Of a DNA stretch of 8,261 nucleotides, positions 1-5,751 are shown one piece after another. This DNA comes from Candidatus Bathyarchaeota archaeon. GTDB lineage: Archaea; Thermoproteota; Bathyarchaeia; TCS64. Within the stretch, counting starts at the first letter, position 1, and every line of letters starts with the position of its first letter. Under the pieces are notes generated by a model, which saw nothing but the letters and a program-made list of their open reading frames with translations, made no database searches and was not told where the DNA came from. The DNA lies in contig JAUYEB010000125.1 of assembly GCA_030691555.1 (NCBI GenBank), forward strand, positions 1-8,261. Direction: 5' to 3'. The translations under genes were made by a program, and so were the position numbers.

Positions 1-11
1 GCGCGCATGAA

Positions 12-35
12 TAAGGTACGTAATGACGTACCTTA
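12..35. repeat. Perfect 10-bp inverted repeat; copy 1 of recurrent motif
   Basis: TAAGGTACGT (12-21) and ACGTACCTTA (26-35) are exact reverse complements around the loop AATG. The element is also the first of four related sites in the window: its core resembles the sites at 1505, 2006 and 2408 (the last reversed). Because it is nearly symmetric it can be aligned in either orientation; the minus-strand reading, with ATTACG after GGTACGTC, fits the other copies somewhat better. It lies beyond the 3' end of the degraded minus-strand transposase-like region. It could be an operator, an element terminus or an RNA hairpin; the sequence alone does not decide. Confidence 0.7.
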
Positions 36-279
36 AACAGAGGCGCTATGACCCGGAGAAGCCTCGCGGCGCGCGCCAGCGTGTAACGTAAATTGGGGGA
101 TTGTCTAGATAAGCATGTATTGACGGTTCTGTCGATTCCGATTTTTCAATCAACTCTCAGCTTCACGTTCTCCGCCGGAGAGATCATCCCTTCGCCAGAC
201 ACCCTTACCGGGGTGTTCGTTGATGGTCTCCACTACAGCTGCAGCACTGGCCTAGGCTTCACGCCACAGATCCAGCAGT

Positions 280-492
280 TCAGTGACTTGCGTAGTACTC
301 TATGCTCCTAGCAACCTCCGGCTTCCCCTGCCTATAGGAAGCAGCCGCCACCAGAAGCATCAGGGTCAACGCCACCCCCACATAACCCCTGACCTTGCTC
401 AGGCCCCTCAGAGTGTTCCTCCCGATCAGCCTCTCCGCCCTTGAGTCGAGCCGTACCGGGAAGCAGGTCAAGCTCGCATAAACCCCCGTTCC
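280..492 (-). pseudogene. Probable C-terminal remnant of a transposase
   Basis: The minus frame is open from 492 down to a TGA at 280-282, with an in-frame TGA at 493-495 and no good start; TTG at 471 is the only nominal one. The peptide has a basic stretch (LIGRNTLRGLSKVRGYVG), a hydrophobic segment (VALTLMLLVAAASYRQG) and the end ARSIEYYASH. This basic-then-hydrophobic 'RNTLRGL.KVR..' pattern resembles C-termini of DDE-type transposases as I remember them, but the family cannot be named. Beyond the stop, other minus frames keep protein-like text: a CWICG segment near 259-279, then a frame with stops at about 229 and 129 carrying VRVSGEGMISPAENVKLRVD. Repeated frame breaks suggest decayed mobile DNA rather than a living gene. 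Confidence 0.35.
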
Positions 493-552
493 TCAGTCGA
501 GTTCCACGCAAGCGAAAAAGCCAACCGAGCATCCGGTAGAAGGAACCCTTTA

Positions 553-580
553 TGTATGCGTAACCCTATAAACGCATACA
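553..580 (+). promoter_or_regulatory. TATA box inside a 9-bp inverted repeat, TA-operon promoter/operator
   Basis: TGTATGCGT (553-561) and ACGCATACA (572-580) are perfect reverse complements separated by 10 nt. The TATA-like TATAAA lies at 567-572, inside and touching the right arm. It is about 31 nt upstream of the ATG at 601, the spacing expected of an archaeal promoter giving a transcript with a very short leader. A dimeric DNA-binding protein on this repeat would block TBP, which fits autoregulation by the RHH-type antitoxin encoded just downstream. The repeat is seen directly; the operator role is inferred. Confidence 0.55.
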
Positions 581-600
581 GAGACATGTGCTCGGATAAG

Positions 601-903
601 ATGAGAAACCTCACCGTGAGAGTCGACGAGGAGACCTACCGCGACATCGAGAAGACCGCCTCCATCGAAAAAATAGACAGATCAACGGCAACCCGACAAC
701 TCCTCAAGAAAGGAATAGTCGAGGAGAAGAAGAAGCGAGCCCTAGAACTCTACAGAGCGGGAAAGTGCACACTCTGGAAAGCCGCCCAGCAGGCCGACCT
801 AAACATCAGGGAGATGATGGATCTGGCTACCCGGGAGAAGATCCCTGCCCACATCACCCCCGAAGACGTCGACGAGGCCTGGAGAGAGGCCCTTGACGAG
901 TAA
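601..903 (+). CDS. Antitoxin, ribbon-helix-helix / UPF0175-like
   Basis: A 100-residue protein. The N-terminus (LTVRVDEETYRDIEK, residues 4-18) reads as the beta strand and first helix of a ribbon-helix-helix DNA-binding fold, followed by DRSTATRQLLKKGI (26-39). Residues 46-82 (RALELYRAGKCTLWKAAQQADLN and on to the IP at 81-82) match the pattern of UPF0175 antitoxins, a helix-turn-helix-like block found beside DUF3368 PIN toxins. In-frame ATGs also exist at 556 and 586. I prefer 601 because the TATA box and inverted repeat at 553-580 would otherwise be coding, and because RHH proteins usually start just before this strand. Its stop overlaps the toxin start by 11 nt, so the two are translationally coupled. 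Expected role: bind and neutralise the toxin and repress the operon. Confidence 0.82.
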   Translation: MRNLTVRVDEETYRDIEKTASIEKIDRSTATRQLLKKGIVEEKKKRALELYRAGKCTLWKAAQQADLNIREMMDLATREKIPAHITPEDVDEAWREALDE

Positions 904-1450
904 CCGGCCCAAATACGTATTCGACGCGACACCTCTCATCTACCTGGCTAAAACGAGCCTCCTGGAAGCCGCCCTCGAGTCATGCGAAGCCTTCGCCACG
1001 GAGACCGTAATAAAGGAGACGACCGAAAACACGGACTACCCCGACGCGGTGATAATAAGAGACAGCATCGAGAAAGGGCTCCTCAAAATACACTCACCGG
1101 GAAACGAGGCGAAGATGAAAGCCCTCTCAAGGCACCCGGAGATCCACCTGGGCGAAGCCGAAACCCTCGCCTCCGCGGAGGAGTTGAAGGCAACCGCAAT
1201 AATCGACGACAAGGAAGCCAGAGCGGTGGCTGAACTATACAACATCCCGACACGCCCCGGAACACTCTACATTCTGTTCCGGTTAACAGCGACGGATAGA
1301 CTAGACGCGCCAACAGCCGAGGAGAAACTCGACCAGATGATCAACGCAGGCCTGTACCTCGACCCGAGGACACTCGTCGCGGCGAAACGCAAGCTGAGGG
1401 AACATCAAACCCCTCCTAAGAAAGAGGATGCCAGCAAAAACGTTCCATAA
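893..1450 (+). CDS. PIN-like toxin nuclease, DUF3368 family
   Basis: A 185-residue protein starting at TTG 893, inside the antitoxin gene. It has the PIN-fold signatures: VFDATPLIYLAK at residues 9-20 with acidic D11; E42 in TVIKETTE; LGEAETLASAEE from 86 with E88 and E90; and AIIDDKEARAVAE from 102 with D105, D106 and R110. The order D-E-GEAE-DD-R is that of DUF3368/PIN toxins, metal-dependent ribonucleases of VapC type. After the core comes RPGTLYILFRL and a helical, charged tail rich in Lys and Glu. The acidic residues are all present, so it is probably active. The gene pair order, antitoxin first with an 11-nt overlap, is typical of type II systems. The RNA target cannot be deduced. Confidence 0.85.
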   Translation: MTSNRPKYVFDATPLIYLAKTSLLEAALESCEAFATETVIKETTENTDYPDAVIIRDSIEKGLLKIHSPGNEAKMKALSRHPEIHLGEAETLASAEELKATAIIDDKEARAVAELYNIPTRPGTLYILFRLTATDRLDAPTAEEKLDQMINAGLYLDPRTLVAAKRKLREHQTPPKKEDASKNVP

Positions 1451-1504
1451 ACGAACGCTCAAACCGGCGCGTTTTCTGGGCGGAAGCAAAGACAGATCGA
1501 TTAT

Positions 1505-1526
1505 GGTACGTAATTACGACCCTTTC
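1505..1526 (+). repeat. Recurrent intergenic motif, copy 2
   Basis: GGTACG followed by TAATTACGACCCTTTC. It is identical to copy 3 (2008-2029) over 22 nt except for one base, and contains the 10-bp palindrome CGTAATTACG (1509-1518). It begins 55 nt after the toxin stop codon, much as copy 3 begins about 48 nt after the stop of the next gene. Confidence 0.7.
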
Positions 1527-1612
1527 ACCTTGTAACGAGAAACCTAAAGCAACAAGTCAACTCCACACAATAATTGCTCCCGCAGAAGACGACACAAATA
1601 TTCCCAATAACC

Positions 1613-1619
1613 AAATAAA
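1613..1619 (+). promoter_or_regulatory. TATA-like box for the small membrane protein
   Basis: AAATAAA in an AT-rich stretch, centred 30 nt upstream of the ATG at 1646. This suggests a transcript with almost no leader. No ribosome-binding site precedes the ATG, which agrees. The promoter assignment is inferred from spacing alone. Confidence 0.4.
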
Positions 1620-1645
1620 GCTAATAAGGATCCCACACAAATGAA

Positions 1646-1960
1646 ATGGGAGACCCCAAATTGAATGACAAGACCCTCGGCTACACTATCATGGCCGCGA
1701 CGATCCTGATAATGGCCGGCTACTTCGTATGGTCCTTCGCGCCCTGGCTCGGCGCCTCCTTCGCCTGGCTCACCCCCTACACGGAGTGGGCCTACAGGCT
1801 CCCGATCCTCGGAGTAGCCTACTTCATGCTCCTCATAATCCTCTGGATCGGCTACACGATGGCCACCACGCCGCCCCCGATCCCCCTCGAGAGCCCCCTC
1901 GATCTCGAACAGGAAGACGAGACAGGAAAAGAGGGCACCGAAAAAAAGGACGAATCTTGA
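1646..1960 (+). CDS. Two-helix membrane protein, possibly DPM2-like
   Basis: A 104-residue protein with two hydrophobic segments, residues 11-35 (LGYTIMAATILIMAGYFVW...) and 52-74 (LPILGVAYFMLLIILWIGYTMAT), joined by a short loop rich in aromatics and prolines, and ending in a polar tail (TTPPPIPLESP, then acidic and lysine-rich). I do not recognise a named family with certainty. The layout Gly-helix-Y/F-x-x-W ... P, then E-W-A-Y-x-L-P, then helix and IG-x-x-M resembles eukaryotic DPM2, the small partner that stabilises dolichol-phosphate-mannose synthase. That is a pattern-level resemblance only. It appears to be monocistronic, lying between copies 2 and 3 of the recurrent motif. A weak T5 run at 2001-2005 may end its transcript. 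Confidence 0.75.
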   Translation: MGDPKLNDKTLGYTIMAATILIMAGYFVWSFAPWLGASFAWLTPYTEWAYRLPILGVAYFMLLIILWIGYTMATTPPPIPLESPLDLEQEDETGKEGTEKKDES

Positions 1961-2005
1961 ACTATAATTGGGTTAGCGGTCGCTTAATAGAAAATCAGGG
2001 TTTTT

Positions 2006-2029
2006 AAGGTATGTAATTACGACCCTTTC
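2006..2029 (+). repeat. Recurrent intergenic motif, copy 3
   Basis: AAGGTATG followed by TAATTACGACCCTTTC. Over 2008-2029 it differs from copy 2 at a single base (T for C). It is preceded by a T run, as are the minus-strand readings of copies 1 and, more weakly, 4. It begins just after the putative end of the small membrane protein transcript. Confidence 0.7.
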
Positions 2030-2407
2030 TCCCAAATGCTTCTACAGAATTAGACGGGAAGAGGACTCATCCATCTCTGAAGGCGACTCCGAGATGCATA
2101 CGCATACTATCCTGAGACCCCTCTTCCCACAAATTTCCTGATACCAGGCATACCTTTTTTCAAACCCCGACCCCCGTCGCGCGCGGCGGCTTGGCTAATC
2201 TACTCGTCGACGTACCTGCTCTCTGGAATTATGATTGGAGCCGCGGGTTTCCCGGCTACCGTGACCTTCTTGAGACTAAGCATAGACATCTCCACACTCC
2301 GGTTTTCTGTCTCCTCGTTTCTAGCATTATTTGGGTCCTCCTTGCTGCACTTGTATATGGATTCTGAAGATCAAGGTCAACATAGGTAATGACAGAAACG
2401 ATGTCTG

Positions 2408-2430
2408 AGGGTGCATAATTACGTACTTTA
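2408..2430 (-). repeat. Recurrent intergenic motif, copy 4 (reversed)
   Basis: Read on the minus strand it is TAAAGTACGTAATTATG then CACCCT, the same core as copies 2 and 3 with one inserted base. It also overlaps a local inverted repeat, GCATAA (2413-2418) and TTATGC (2428-2433). It lies 31 nt upstream of the 46-residue gene, so it may act on that gene's promoter. Confidence 0.6.
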
Positions 2431-2450
2431 TGCTAATGGCGTGTCCAGAA

Positions 2451-2457
2451 GAGGTGA
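2451..2457 (+). promoter_or_regulatory. Ribosome-binding site for the 46-residue protein
   Basis: GAGGTGA, complementary to the archaeal 16S rRNA 3' end, sits 6 nt before TTG 2464. This fixes the start and is the main reason for calling the short gene. Confidence 0.6.
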
Positions 2458-2463
2458 AGAGTA

Positions 2464-2604
2464 TTGTTTGAGTGGCTCTGGCAGTGGCTCCAGCAGGATG
2501 AAGCGATAAACGCTGTGGCAATCGTAGTCCTTGCGGTGTACCTTTTTCTCCATGATGGATGGCCAATAATACTTAGGAAAATCGAGCACGCGCGCACCGT
2601 TTAG
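2464..2604 (+). CDS. Small single-helix membrane protein, 46 residues
   Basis: TTG start at 2464, TAG stop at 2602-2604. The N-terminus MFEWLWQWLQQDEAIN is aromatic and amphipathic, residues 15-30 form a hydrophobic helix (INAVAIVVLAVYLFLH), and the C-terminus is basic (LRKIEHARTV), which predicts a cytoplasmic tail. The family is unknown to me. Evidence for reality is the strong GAGGTGA at ideal spacing, a sensible membrane topology, and the clean gap before the next gene. It may share a transcript with the surface protein that starts 90 nt downstream, or be separated from it by the repeat and TATA-like box at 2613-2631. Too short for homology to be judged by eye. Confidence 0.5.
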   Translation: MFEWLWQWLQQDEAINAVAIVVLAVYLFLHDGWPIILRKIEHARTV

Positions 2605-2612
2605 TTTCAAAG

Positions 2613-2631
2613 ATAACCTTTTAATGGTTAT
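2613..2631 (+). promoter_or_regulatory. TATA-like box within a 6-bp inverted repeat, upstream of surface protein gene
   Basis: ATAACC (2613-2618) and GGTTAT (2626-2631) flank TTTTAAT. TTTTAA is a plausible TATA box; a start site about 26 nt on would leave a leader of roughly 45 nt carrying the ribosome-binding site. The same hairpin could instead help end the preceding short gene's transcript. Confidence 0.35.
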
Positions 2632-2678
2632 GCGCTCCATTTAACGGTAGATAGAGTCGATGTTTGTAAAGGAAATAC

Positions 2679-2687
2679 GAGGAGGGG
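2679..2687 (+). promoter_or_regulatory. Ribosome-binding site deciding the TTG start at 2694
   Basis: GAGGAGGGG, strongly complementary to the 16S rRNA 3' end. An ATG at 2689 runs into a stop after two codons, so the TTG at 2694, 6 nt after this site, is the initiator. Confidence 0.65.
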
Positions 2688-2693
2688 TATGAG

Positions 2694-5429
2694 TTGAGAA
2701 ATCGTTCGCGTGCGGCGGTCGTGGTCTCTATCATCTTGGCGTTTTCCATGATGAACTTCCCGGGTTCAGGAGTAGCCCAAGGGGCTCCATCTAGCCTTTA
2801 CCCAGTAACCGTGACATTGAGCACCGGAGAAAAGGTGTTCATCGCCACCCATACTGGTAATCTGGAAGAAGGTAACTGGATCAAACTCGGCGGAGGATCG
2901 ACCGTTGAGCTGCCCCCGTTGGCCCTGATCTATGAGGGGCCGGACAGCGCATCCTACACCCGAGACGGGGTGACGATAACCATAGCCTCGATCTTTGGGG
3001 AGGGAGAGGCAACCTACCCAATATCGACCCACCAAGTATACAGCACGGAGCAATCCATCTCCGCAAAGTTCTGGGGCGCGACCGCCCTCGAAGGGGAGAC
3101 GGTCGACTTCAAGCTCCTCAAGCTGTCCTCCGTATCGGAGGCCAGGGAGATGGTCGTGGAGGTCTTCCGGGGGAACCTGGCCCCCATCCGAGACAAGTTG
3201 GACCACCCGACATGGAGCGAAACGGTTACTTTAGTCGGATCGGGTGACGCATCGGTAAGCATACTGAAGCAGAACGCGGGCTCTTACCTTCTCGTGGTGG
3301 TGAAGGAAATTATTTCTCCCTACGAGCTCTACATATACTCCGCGACGGTCGTCGAGGTGGTGGACCAGATCTTGCCCGTCTCCGCCCCCTCGTCCGTTGA
3401 AAAGGGTGCCTCCTTAAACGTAAATACAAATTTGATAGGTACATACGTCCACGGAGCCGTCATGATCAAAAAATCGGCGTACACGGGTGAGATCAAAATA
3501 GTAAGCGAGGGCACTGTCCTGAGCACGGCAATCTATCTCAATGGCCAAGAGTTGGTTGACGGTGCCTATGTCATCGACACTGAGGATATGTCCATTGAAG
3601 ACATGATTTCTCTCTTCAATAAAATCAGGTCGATCTTTGGATCCAGCCAACTCGCTTACGATATTAAACTGTTAACGGGATCAATGTCCATATCAACAAA
3701 TTCCCTTACCCCAGGAGATTATGTTCTCCTAGTCGGTGTGTATGACGTCTTGACTTCAAGGATAGTAGGAGTCTACCAGAAAACTGTAACGGTTCTCACG
3801 CCAACCCCACCACCCCCCCCGCCTCCGCCTTCGGAACCCTTAACCCCTGAGGAGATCGTCGCTTTACCCCCAGCGGATGCAGCCGACGTCTTGGAGGGTC
3901 TTCCACCCGGCGATGCGGCCGGCCTGCTTGAGCAGATTACGCCCGAGGAGGCAGGGGCGATTCTAGCTGAAGTCAACCCTGAGATCGCTGGGCTCATCCT
4001 TGATGAGATGCCGACAGAGGACGCTGTGCCAATTATCGAGGCGTTGGACCCTGCTGCTGCGGCTAACATTCTTGAAAACGCCGATGCAAATGTGGCTGCC
4101 GCCATTCTGGATCAGGTTCCGGCCGGGGACGCGTACGCGATTCTTGACGACATGGACGTTTTGGCTGCAGCCCACGTGGTCGATGATATGGCTGTTGAAA
4201 GGGTCGTCGATGTCGTGGCGGCTGCGGTCGAGATCGGGAACGTTGACGGCATCGCTAATATTCTCAACAACGCGTCTGAGCAGACGGTGACCGACGTTCT
4301 GCTAGCGAGCCCCGTCGACGATGGGGCTGCTGTAATCGAGTCTATGGCTTCCCAGGATCTCAACGCCGCGGCTCTAAGGGTTGAGGCGATGGTCAAGGAG
4401 AGGCTCAAGTACGTCGACGACCCCGAGGTCGCGGCCAGCATCATGGAGCACGCGACTCGGGCCTTGGAGAAAGTCTCTGTGGCCTCCCTCGTGGATCTGT
4501 TCAGGGAGATCGCTGGGCTGCCAGCGACGCCGAGCACGGTTGCCGCCGTGTTTGAGAAGATGGATCTCTCGGTCACCATGAATGTGGTCGACGAGTGGAT
4601 TAAGACGGGCGACGTGGCGAGCCTGGGTGAGGTGTTCGGGTACCTAACTACTCCGACGCTTCAGAAGATCTACTGGGCTATGACGCCTGCCCAGAGGGCG
4701 GCTCTCTACCCGGCGCTGGCGCCTGCGACGGTGGCTAGGCTGCCAGCGACGCCGAGGCCCGCAGAGTTCGTCCTCTCCGACCTGACCATAGAGCCGACGG
4801 AGGTCGAGCTCGGGGACGAGGTCACCATAAGCGTCCTGGTCACCAATGTCGGCGACCTGGAGAGTAGCACAACGGTTGACCTGCTGGTCAATGGCGTCAA
4901 GGAGCAGTCCAAGACAGTCACACTAGCCGGAGGCGCGAACACCACCGTCCTCTTCACCGTTACAACGACGACCGCGGGTTCCTACACGGTTAAGATCGGG
5001 GACCTGACTGGAAGCTTCACGGTCGTGAAGCCTCTGACGCCGGCGGCATTCACCTTCTCAGGCCTGACATTAAGCCCCACCGACGTGAAACCCAAGGGCG
5101 AGGTAACCGTCTCAGTCACGGTGAAGAACACCGGTGAACAATCTGGCACCTACTCAGCAGAACTGAAACTCGACGGCGCCTCAACGGAGACCAAGACGGG
5201 TACCCTGGCTGCGGGAGCGACCGCGACGGTGACGTTCAAGGTCTCCTCTCAGGTCGAGGGCGCACACACGGTCCAGGTGGGCGACCAAACAGGCAGCTTC
5301 ACCGTAACAGCGCCACCATCCCCACCACCCGACAATACAATATGGTACGTGATCGGCGTTGTCGTGATAGTAGCTGTCGTGATCGCGGCGTACCTGCTGA
5401 TGAAGAGTAAGCCGAAGCCAAAGGCCTAG
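2694..5429 (+). CDS. Exported, C-terminally anchored surface protein with MgtE_N-like repeats and two CARDB-like domains
   Basis: A 911-residue protein. Residues 1-29 form a signal peptide (RNRSR, then AAVVVSIILAFSMM, likely cut near VAQ|GA). Residues 30-365 are beta-rich and unassigned. A hinge TPTPPPPPPPPSEP (369-382) leads to nine tandem 12-residue repeats at 392-499, consensus xPEDAAxILEEM, like the helical N domain of MgtE magnesium channels. More helices follow to about 685. Two related Ig-like domains of CARDB type start at PAEF (689) and PAAF (783), each ending in a Tyr/Val-rich strand and GSFTV. Residues 884-903 are a transmembrane helix, followed by KSKPKPKA. It should sit outside the membrane, held by its C-terminus. 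The function is unknown: S-layer-associated, adhesive or ligand-binding are options. There is no channel domain, so it is not MgtE. Confidence 0.9.
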   Translation: MRNRSRAAVVVSIILAFSMMNFPGSGVAQGAPSSLYPVTVTLSTGEKVFIATHTGNLEEGNWIKLGGGSTVELPPLALIYEGPDSASYTRDGVTITIASIFGEGEATYPISTHQVYSTEQSISAKFWGATALEGETVDFKLLKLSSVSEAREMVVEVFRGNLAPIRDKLDHPTWSETVTLVGSGDASVSILKQNAGSYLLVVVKEIISPYELYIYSATVVEVVDQILPVSAPSSVEKGASLNVNTNLIGTYVHGAVMIKKSAYTGEIKIVSEGTVLSTAIYLNGQELVDGAYVIDTEDMSIEDMISLFNKIRSIFGSSQLAYDIKLLTGSMSISTNSLTPGDYVLLVGVYDVLTSRIVGVYQKTVTVLTPTPPPPPPPPSEPLTPEEIVALPPADAADVLEGLPPGDAAGLLEQITPEEAGAILAEVNPEIAGLILDEMPTEDAVPIIEALDPAAAANILENADANVAAAILDQVPAGDAYAILDDMDVLAAAHVVDDMAVERVVDVVAAAVEIGNVDGIANILNNASEQTVTDVLLASPVDDGAAVIESMASQDLNAAALRVEAMVKERLKYVDDPEVAASIMEHATRALEKVSVASLVDLFREIAGLPATPSTVAAVFEKMDLSVTMNVVDEWIKTGDVASLGEVFGYLTTPTLQKIYWAMTPAQRAALYPALAPATVARLPATPRPAEFVLSDLTIEPTEVELGDEVTISVLVTNVGDLESSTTVDLLVNGVKEQSKTVTLAGGANTTVLFTVTTTTAGSYTVKIGDLTGSFTVVKPLTPAAFTFSGLTLSPTDVKPKGEVTVSVTVKNTGEQSGTYSAELKLDGASTETKTGTLAAGATATVTFKVSSQVEGAHTVQVGDQTGSFTVTAPPSPPPDNTIWYVIGVVVIVAVVIAAYLLMKSKPKPKA

Positions 5430-5438
5430 ACGATCCTA

Positions 5439-5453
5439 CCCCTTTTTCTTTAT
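5439..5453 (+). terminator. T-rich terminator after the surface protein gene
   Basis: CCCCTTTTTCTTTAT begins 10 nt after the TAG stop. Pyrimidine-rich T-tracts without a hairpin are the usual archaeal terminators. Confidence 0.5.
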
Positions 5454-5484
5454 ACCAGGTCAACTCATCGACGTCCTAGAGAGA

Positions 5485-5706
5485 TTAGTTAAATAAACGT
5501 TCTAAGAAGGCGCTCAGCCGGAGTCGAACAGACATCAAGACGAGGTCCAGCCTCCCACGCCAACACTGTGGATCATAATAACATTTACGAGGATACTTAG
5601 TCGCGGCCCAGTAATGCGGGCACTCCTCAAAATCACAGAACCTCACTCCGCCTTCTCCTGGGTGATGCCCCTCGCCTCGAGGCCGAGGCCTGACCTTCCA
5701 TTTCAT
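5485..5706 (-). CDS. Small four-cysteine protein, putative zinc binder
   Basis: A 73-residue protein. Cysteines at 24 and 29 (CDFEEC, followed by PHY) and at 42 and 48 (CYYDPQC) could bind one zinc ion; His31 is nearby. The N-terminus is basic and Pro/Gly-rich (KWKVRPRPRGEGHHPGEGG), and the C-terminus is an Arg/Leu helix (LDLVLMSVRLRLSAFLERLF). I do not recognise a named family, but the spacing C-x4-C-PHY...YPRKC-x5-C looks conserved rather than accidental. The ATG at 5706 is chosen as the first in frame. No clear ribosome-binding site is seen. TATA-like sequences on the minus strand lie at about 5747 and within 5752-5768, in the region shared with the divergent gene at 5794. Confidence 0.55.
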   Translation of the reverse strand: MKWKVRPRPRGEGHHPGEGGVRFCDFEECPHYWAATKYPRKCYYDPQCWRGRLDLVLMSVRLRLSAFLERLFN

Positions 5707-5721
5707 CCAACTTAAGGCGCT

Positions 5722-5733
5722 TGCGCATGCGCA
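5722..5733. repeat. 12-bp perfect palindrome
   Basis: TGCGCATGCGCA, in the leader of the minus-strand gene at 5706. It may be a binding site or simply GC-rich symmetry. Confidence 0.4.
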
Positions 5734-5751
5734 GAACGAAAGAGCTATACC

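Larger units (their letters stand above)
2006..2430. repeat. 425-bp segment bounded by inverted motif copies (MITE-like)
   Basis: The left end (2006-2025) and the reversed right end (2430-2408) share the pattern AARGTAYGTAATTAYG then ACCCT, with a few substitutions and one extra base in the right copy. The segment has no confident gene. A non-coding stretch with terminal inverted repeats is the architecture of a miniature inverted-repeat element, but no target-site duplication is obvious. Two independent protein-binding sites facing each other would look the same. Confidence 0.3.
1961..2463. other. 503-bp stretch without a confident gene
   Basis: It holds a T5 run (2001-2005), motif copies 3 and 4, and two overlapping short plus-strand frames that could encode membrane peptides. 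TTG 2191 to TGA 2367 gives 58 residues ending in a hydrophobic helix (VFCLLVSSIIWVLLAALVYGF in substance, from CCG-rich text near 2296). ATG 2231 to TAA 2389 gives 52 residues with two hydrophobic stretches (MIGAAGFPATVTFLRLS; FSVSSFLALFGSSLLHLYM); that frame stays open upstream to about 2077 but without a start codon. Neither has a good ribosome-binding site or a convincing promoter. At most one can be real, so neither is called as a gene. Confidence 0.5.

Noticed and set aside
93..311. A 72-residue plus-strand open frame from TTG 93
   Set aside because: No ribosome-binding site or promoter, no recognisable domain, and it runs opposite the transposase-like fragments, which look more protein-like.
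1505..2029. The direct repeats at 1505 and 2008 as attachment sites of an integrated element
   Set aside because: They enclose only one small gene, no integrase is present, and further copies at 12 and 2408 make a dispersed motif the simpler view.
12..2430. The four motif copies as a CRISPR array
   Set aside because: Spacing is hundreds of bases and irregular, orientation varies, and no cas gene is present.
4112..4579. A 155-residue minus-strand open frame
   Set aside because: Ser/Ala/Thr-rich antisense shadow of the helical repeats of the surface protein.
2694..5429. The large protein as an MgtE magnesium transporter
   Set aside because: It has MgtE_N-like repeats but no CBS pair and no multi-helix channel domain, and it starts with a signal peptide.
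5500..5540. A T-arm-like string on the minus strand (TTCGACTCCGGC), suggesting a tRNA
   Set aside because: The arms on both sides do not pair properly, no anticodon or D-arm can be placed upstream, and the string lies within the four-cysteine protein's frame.
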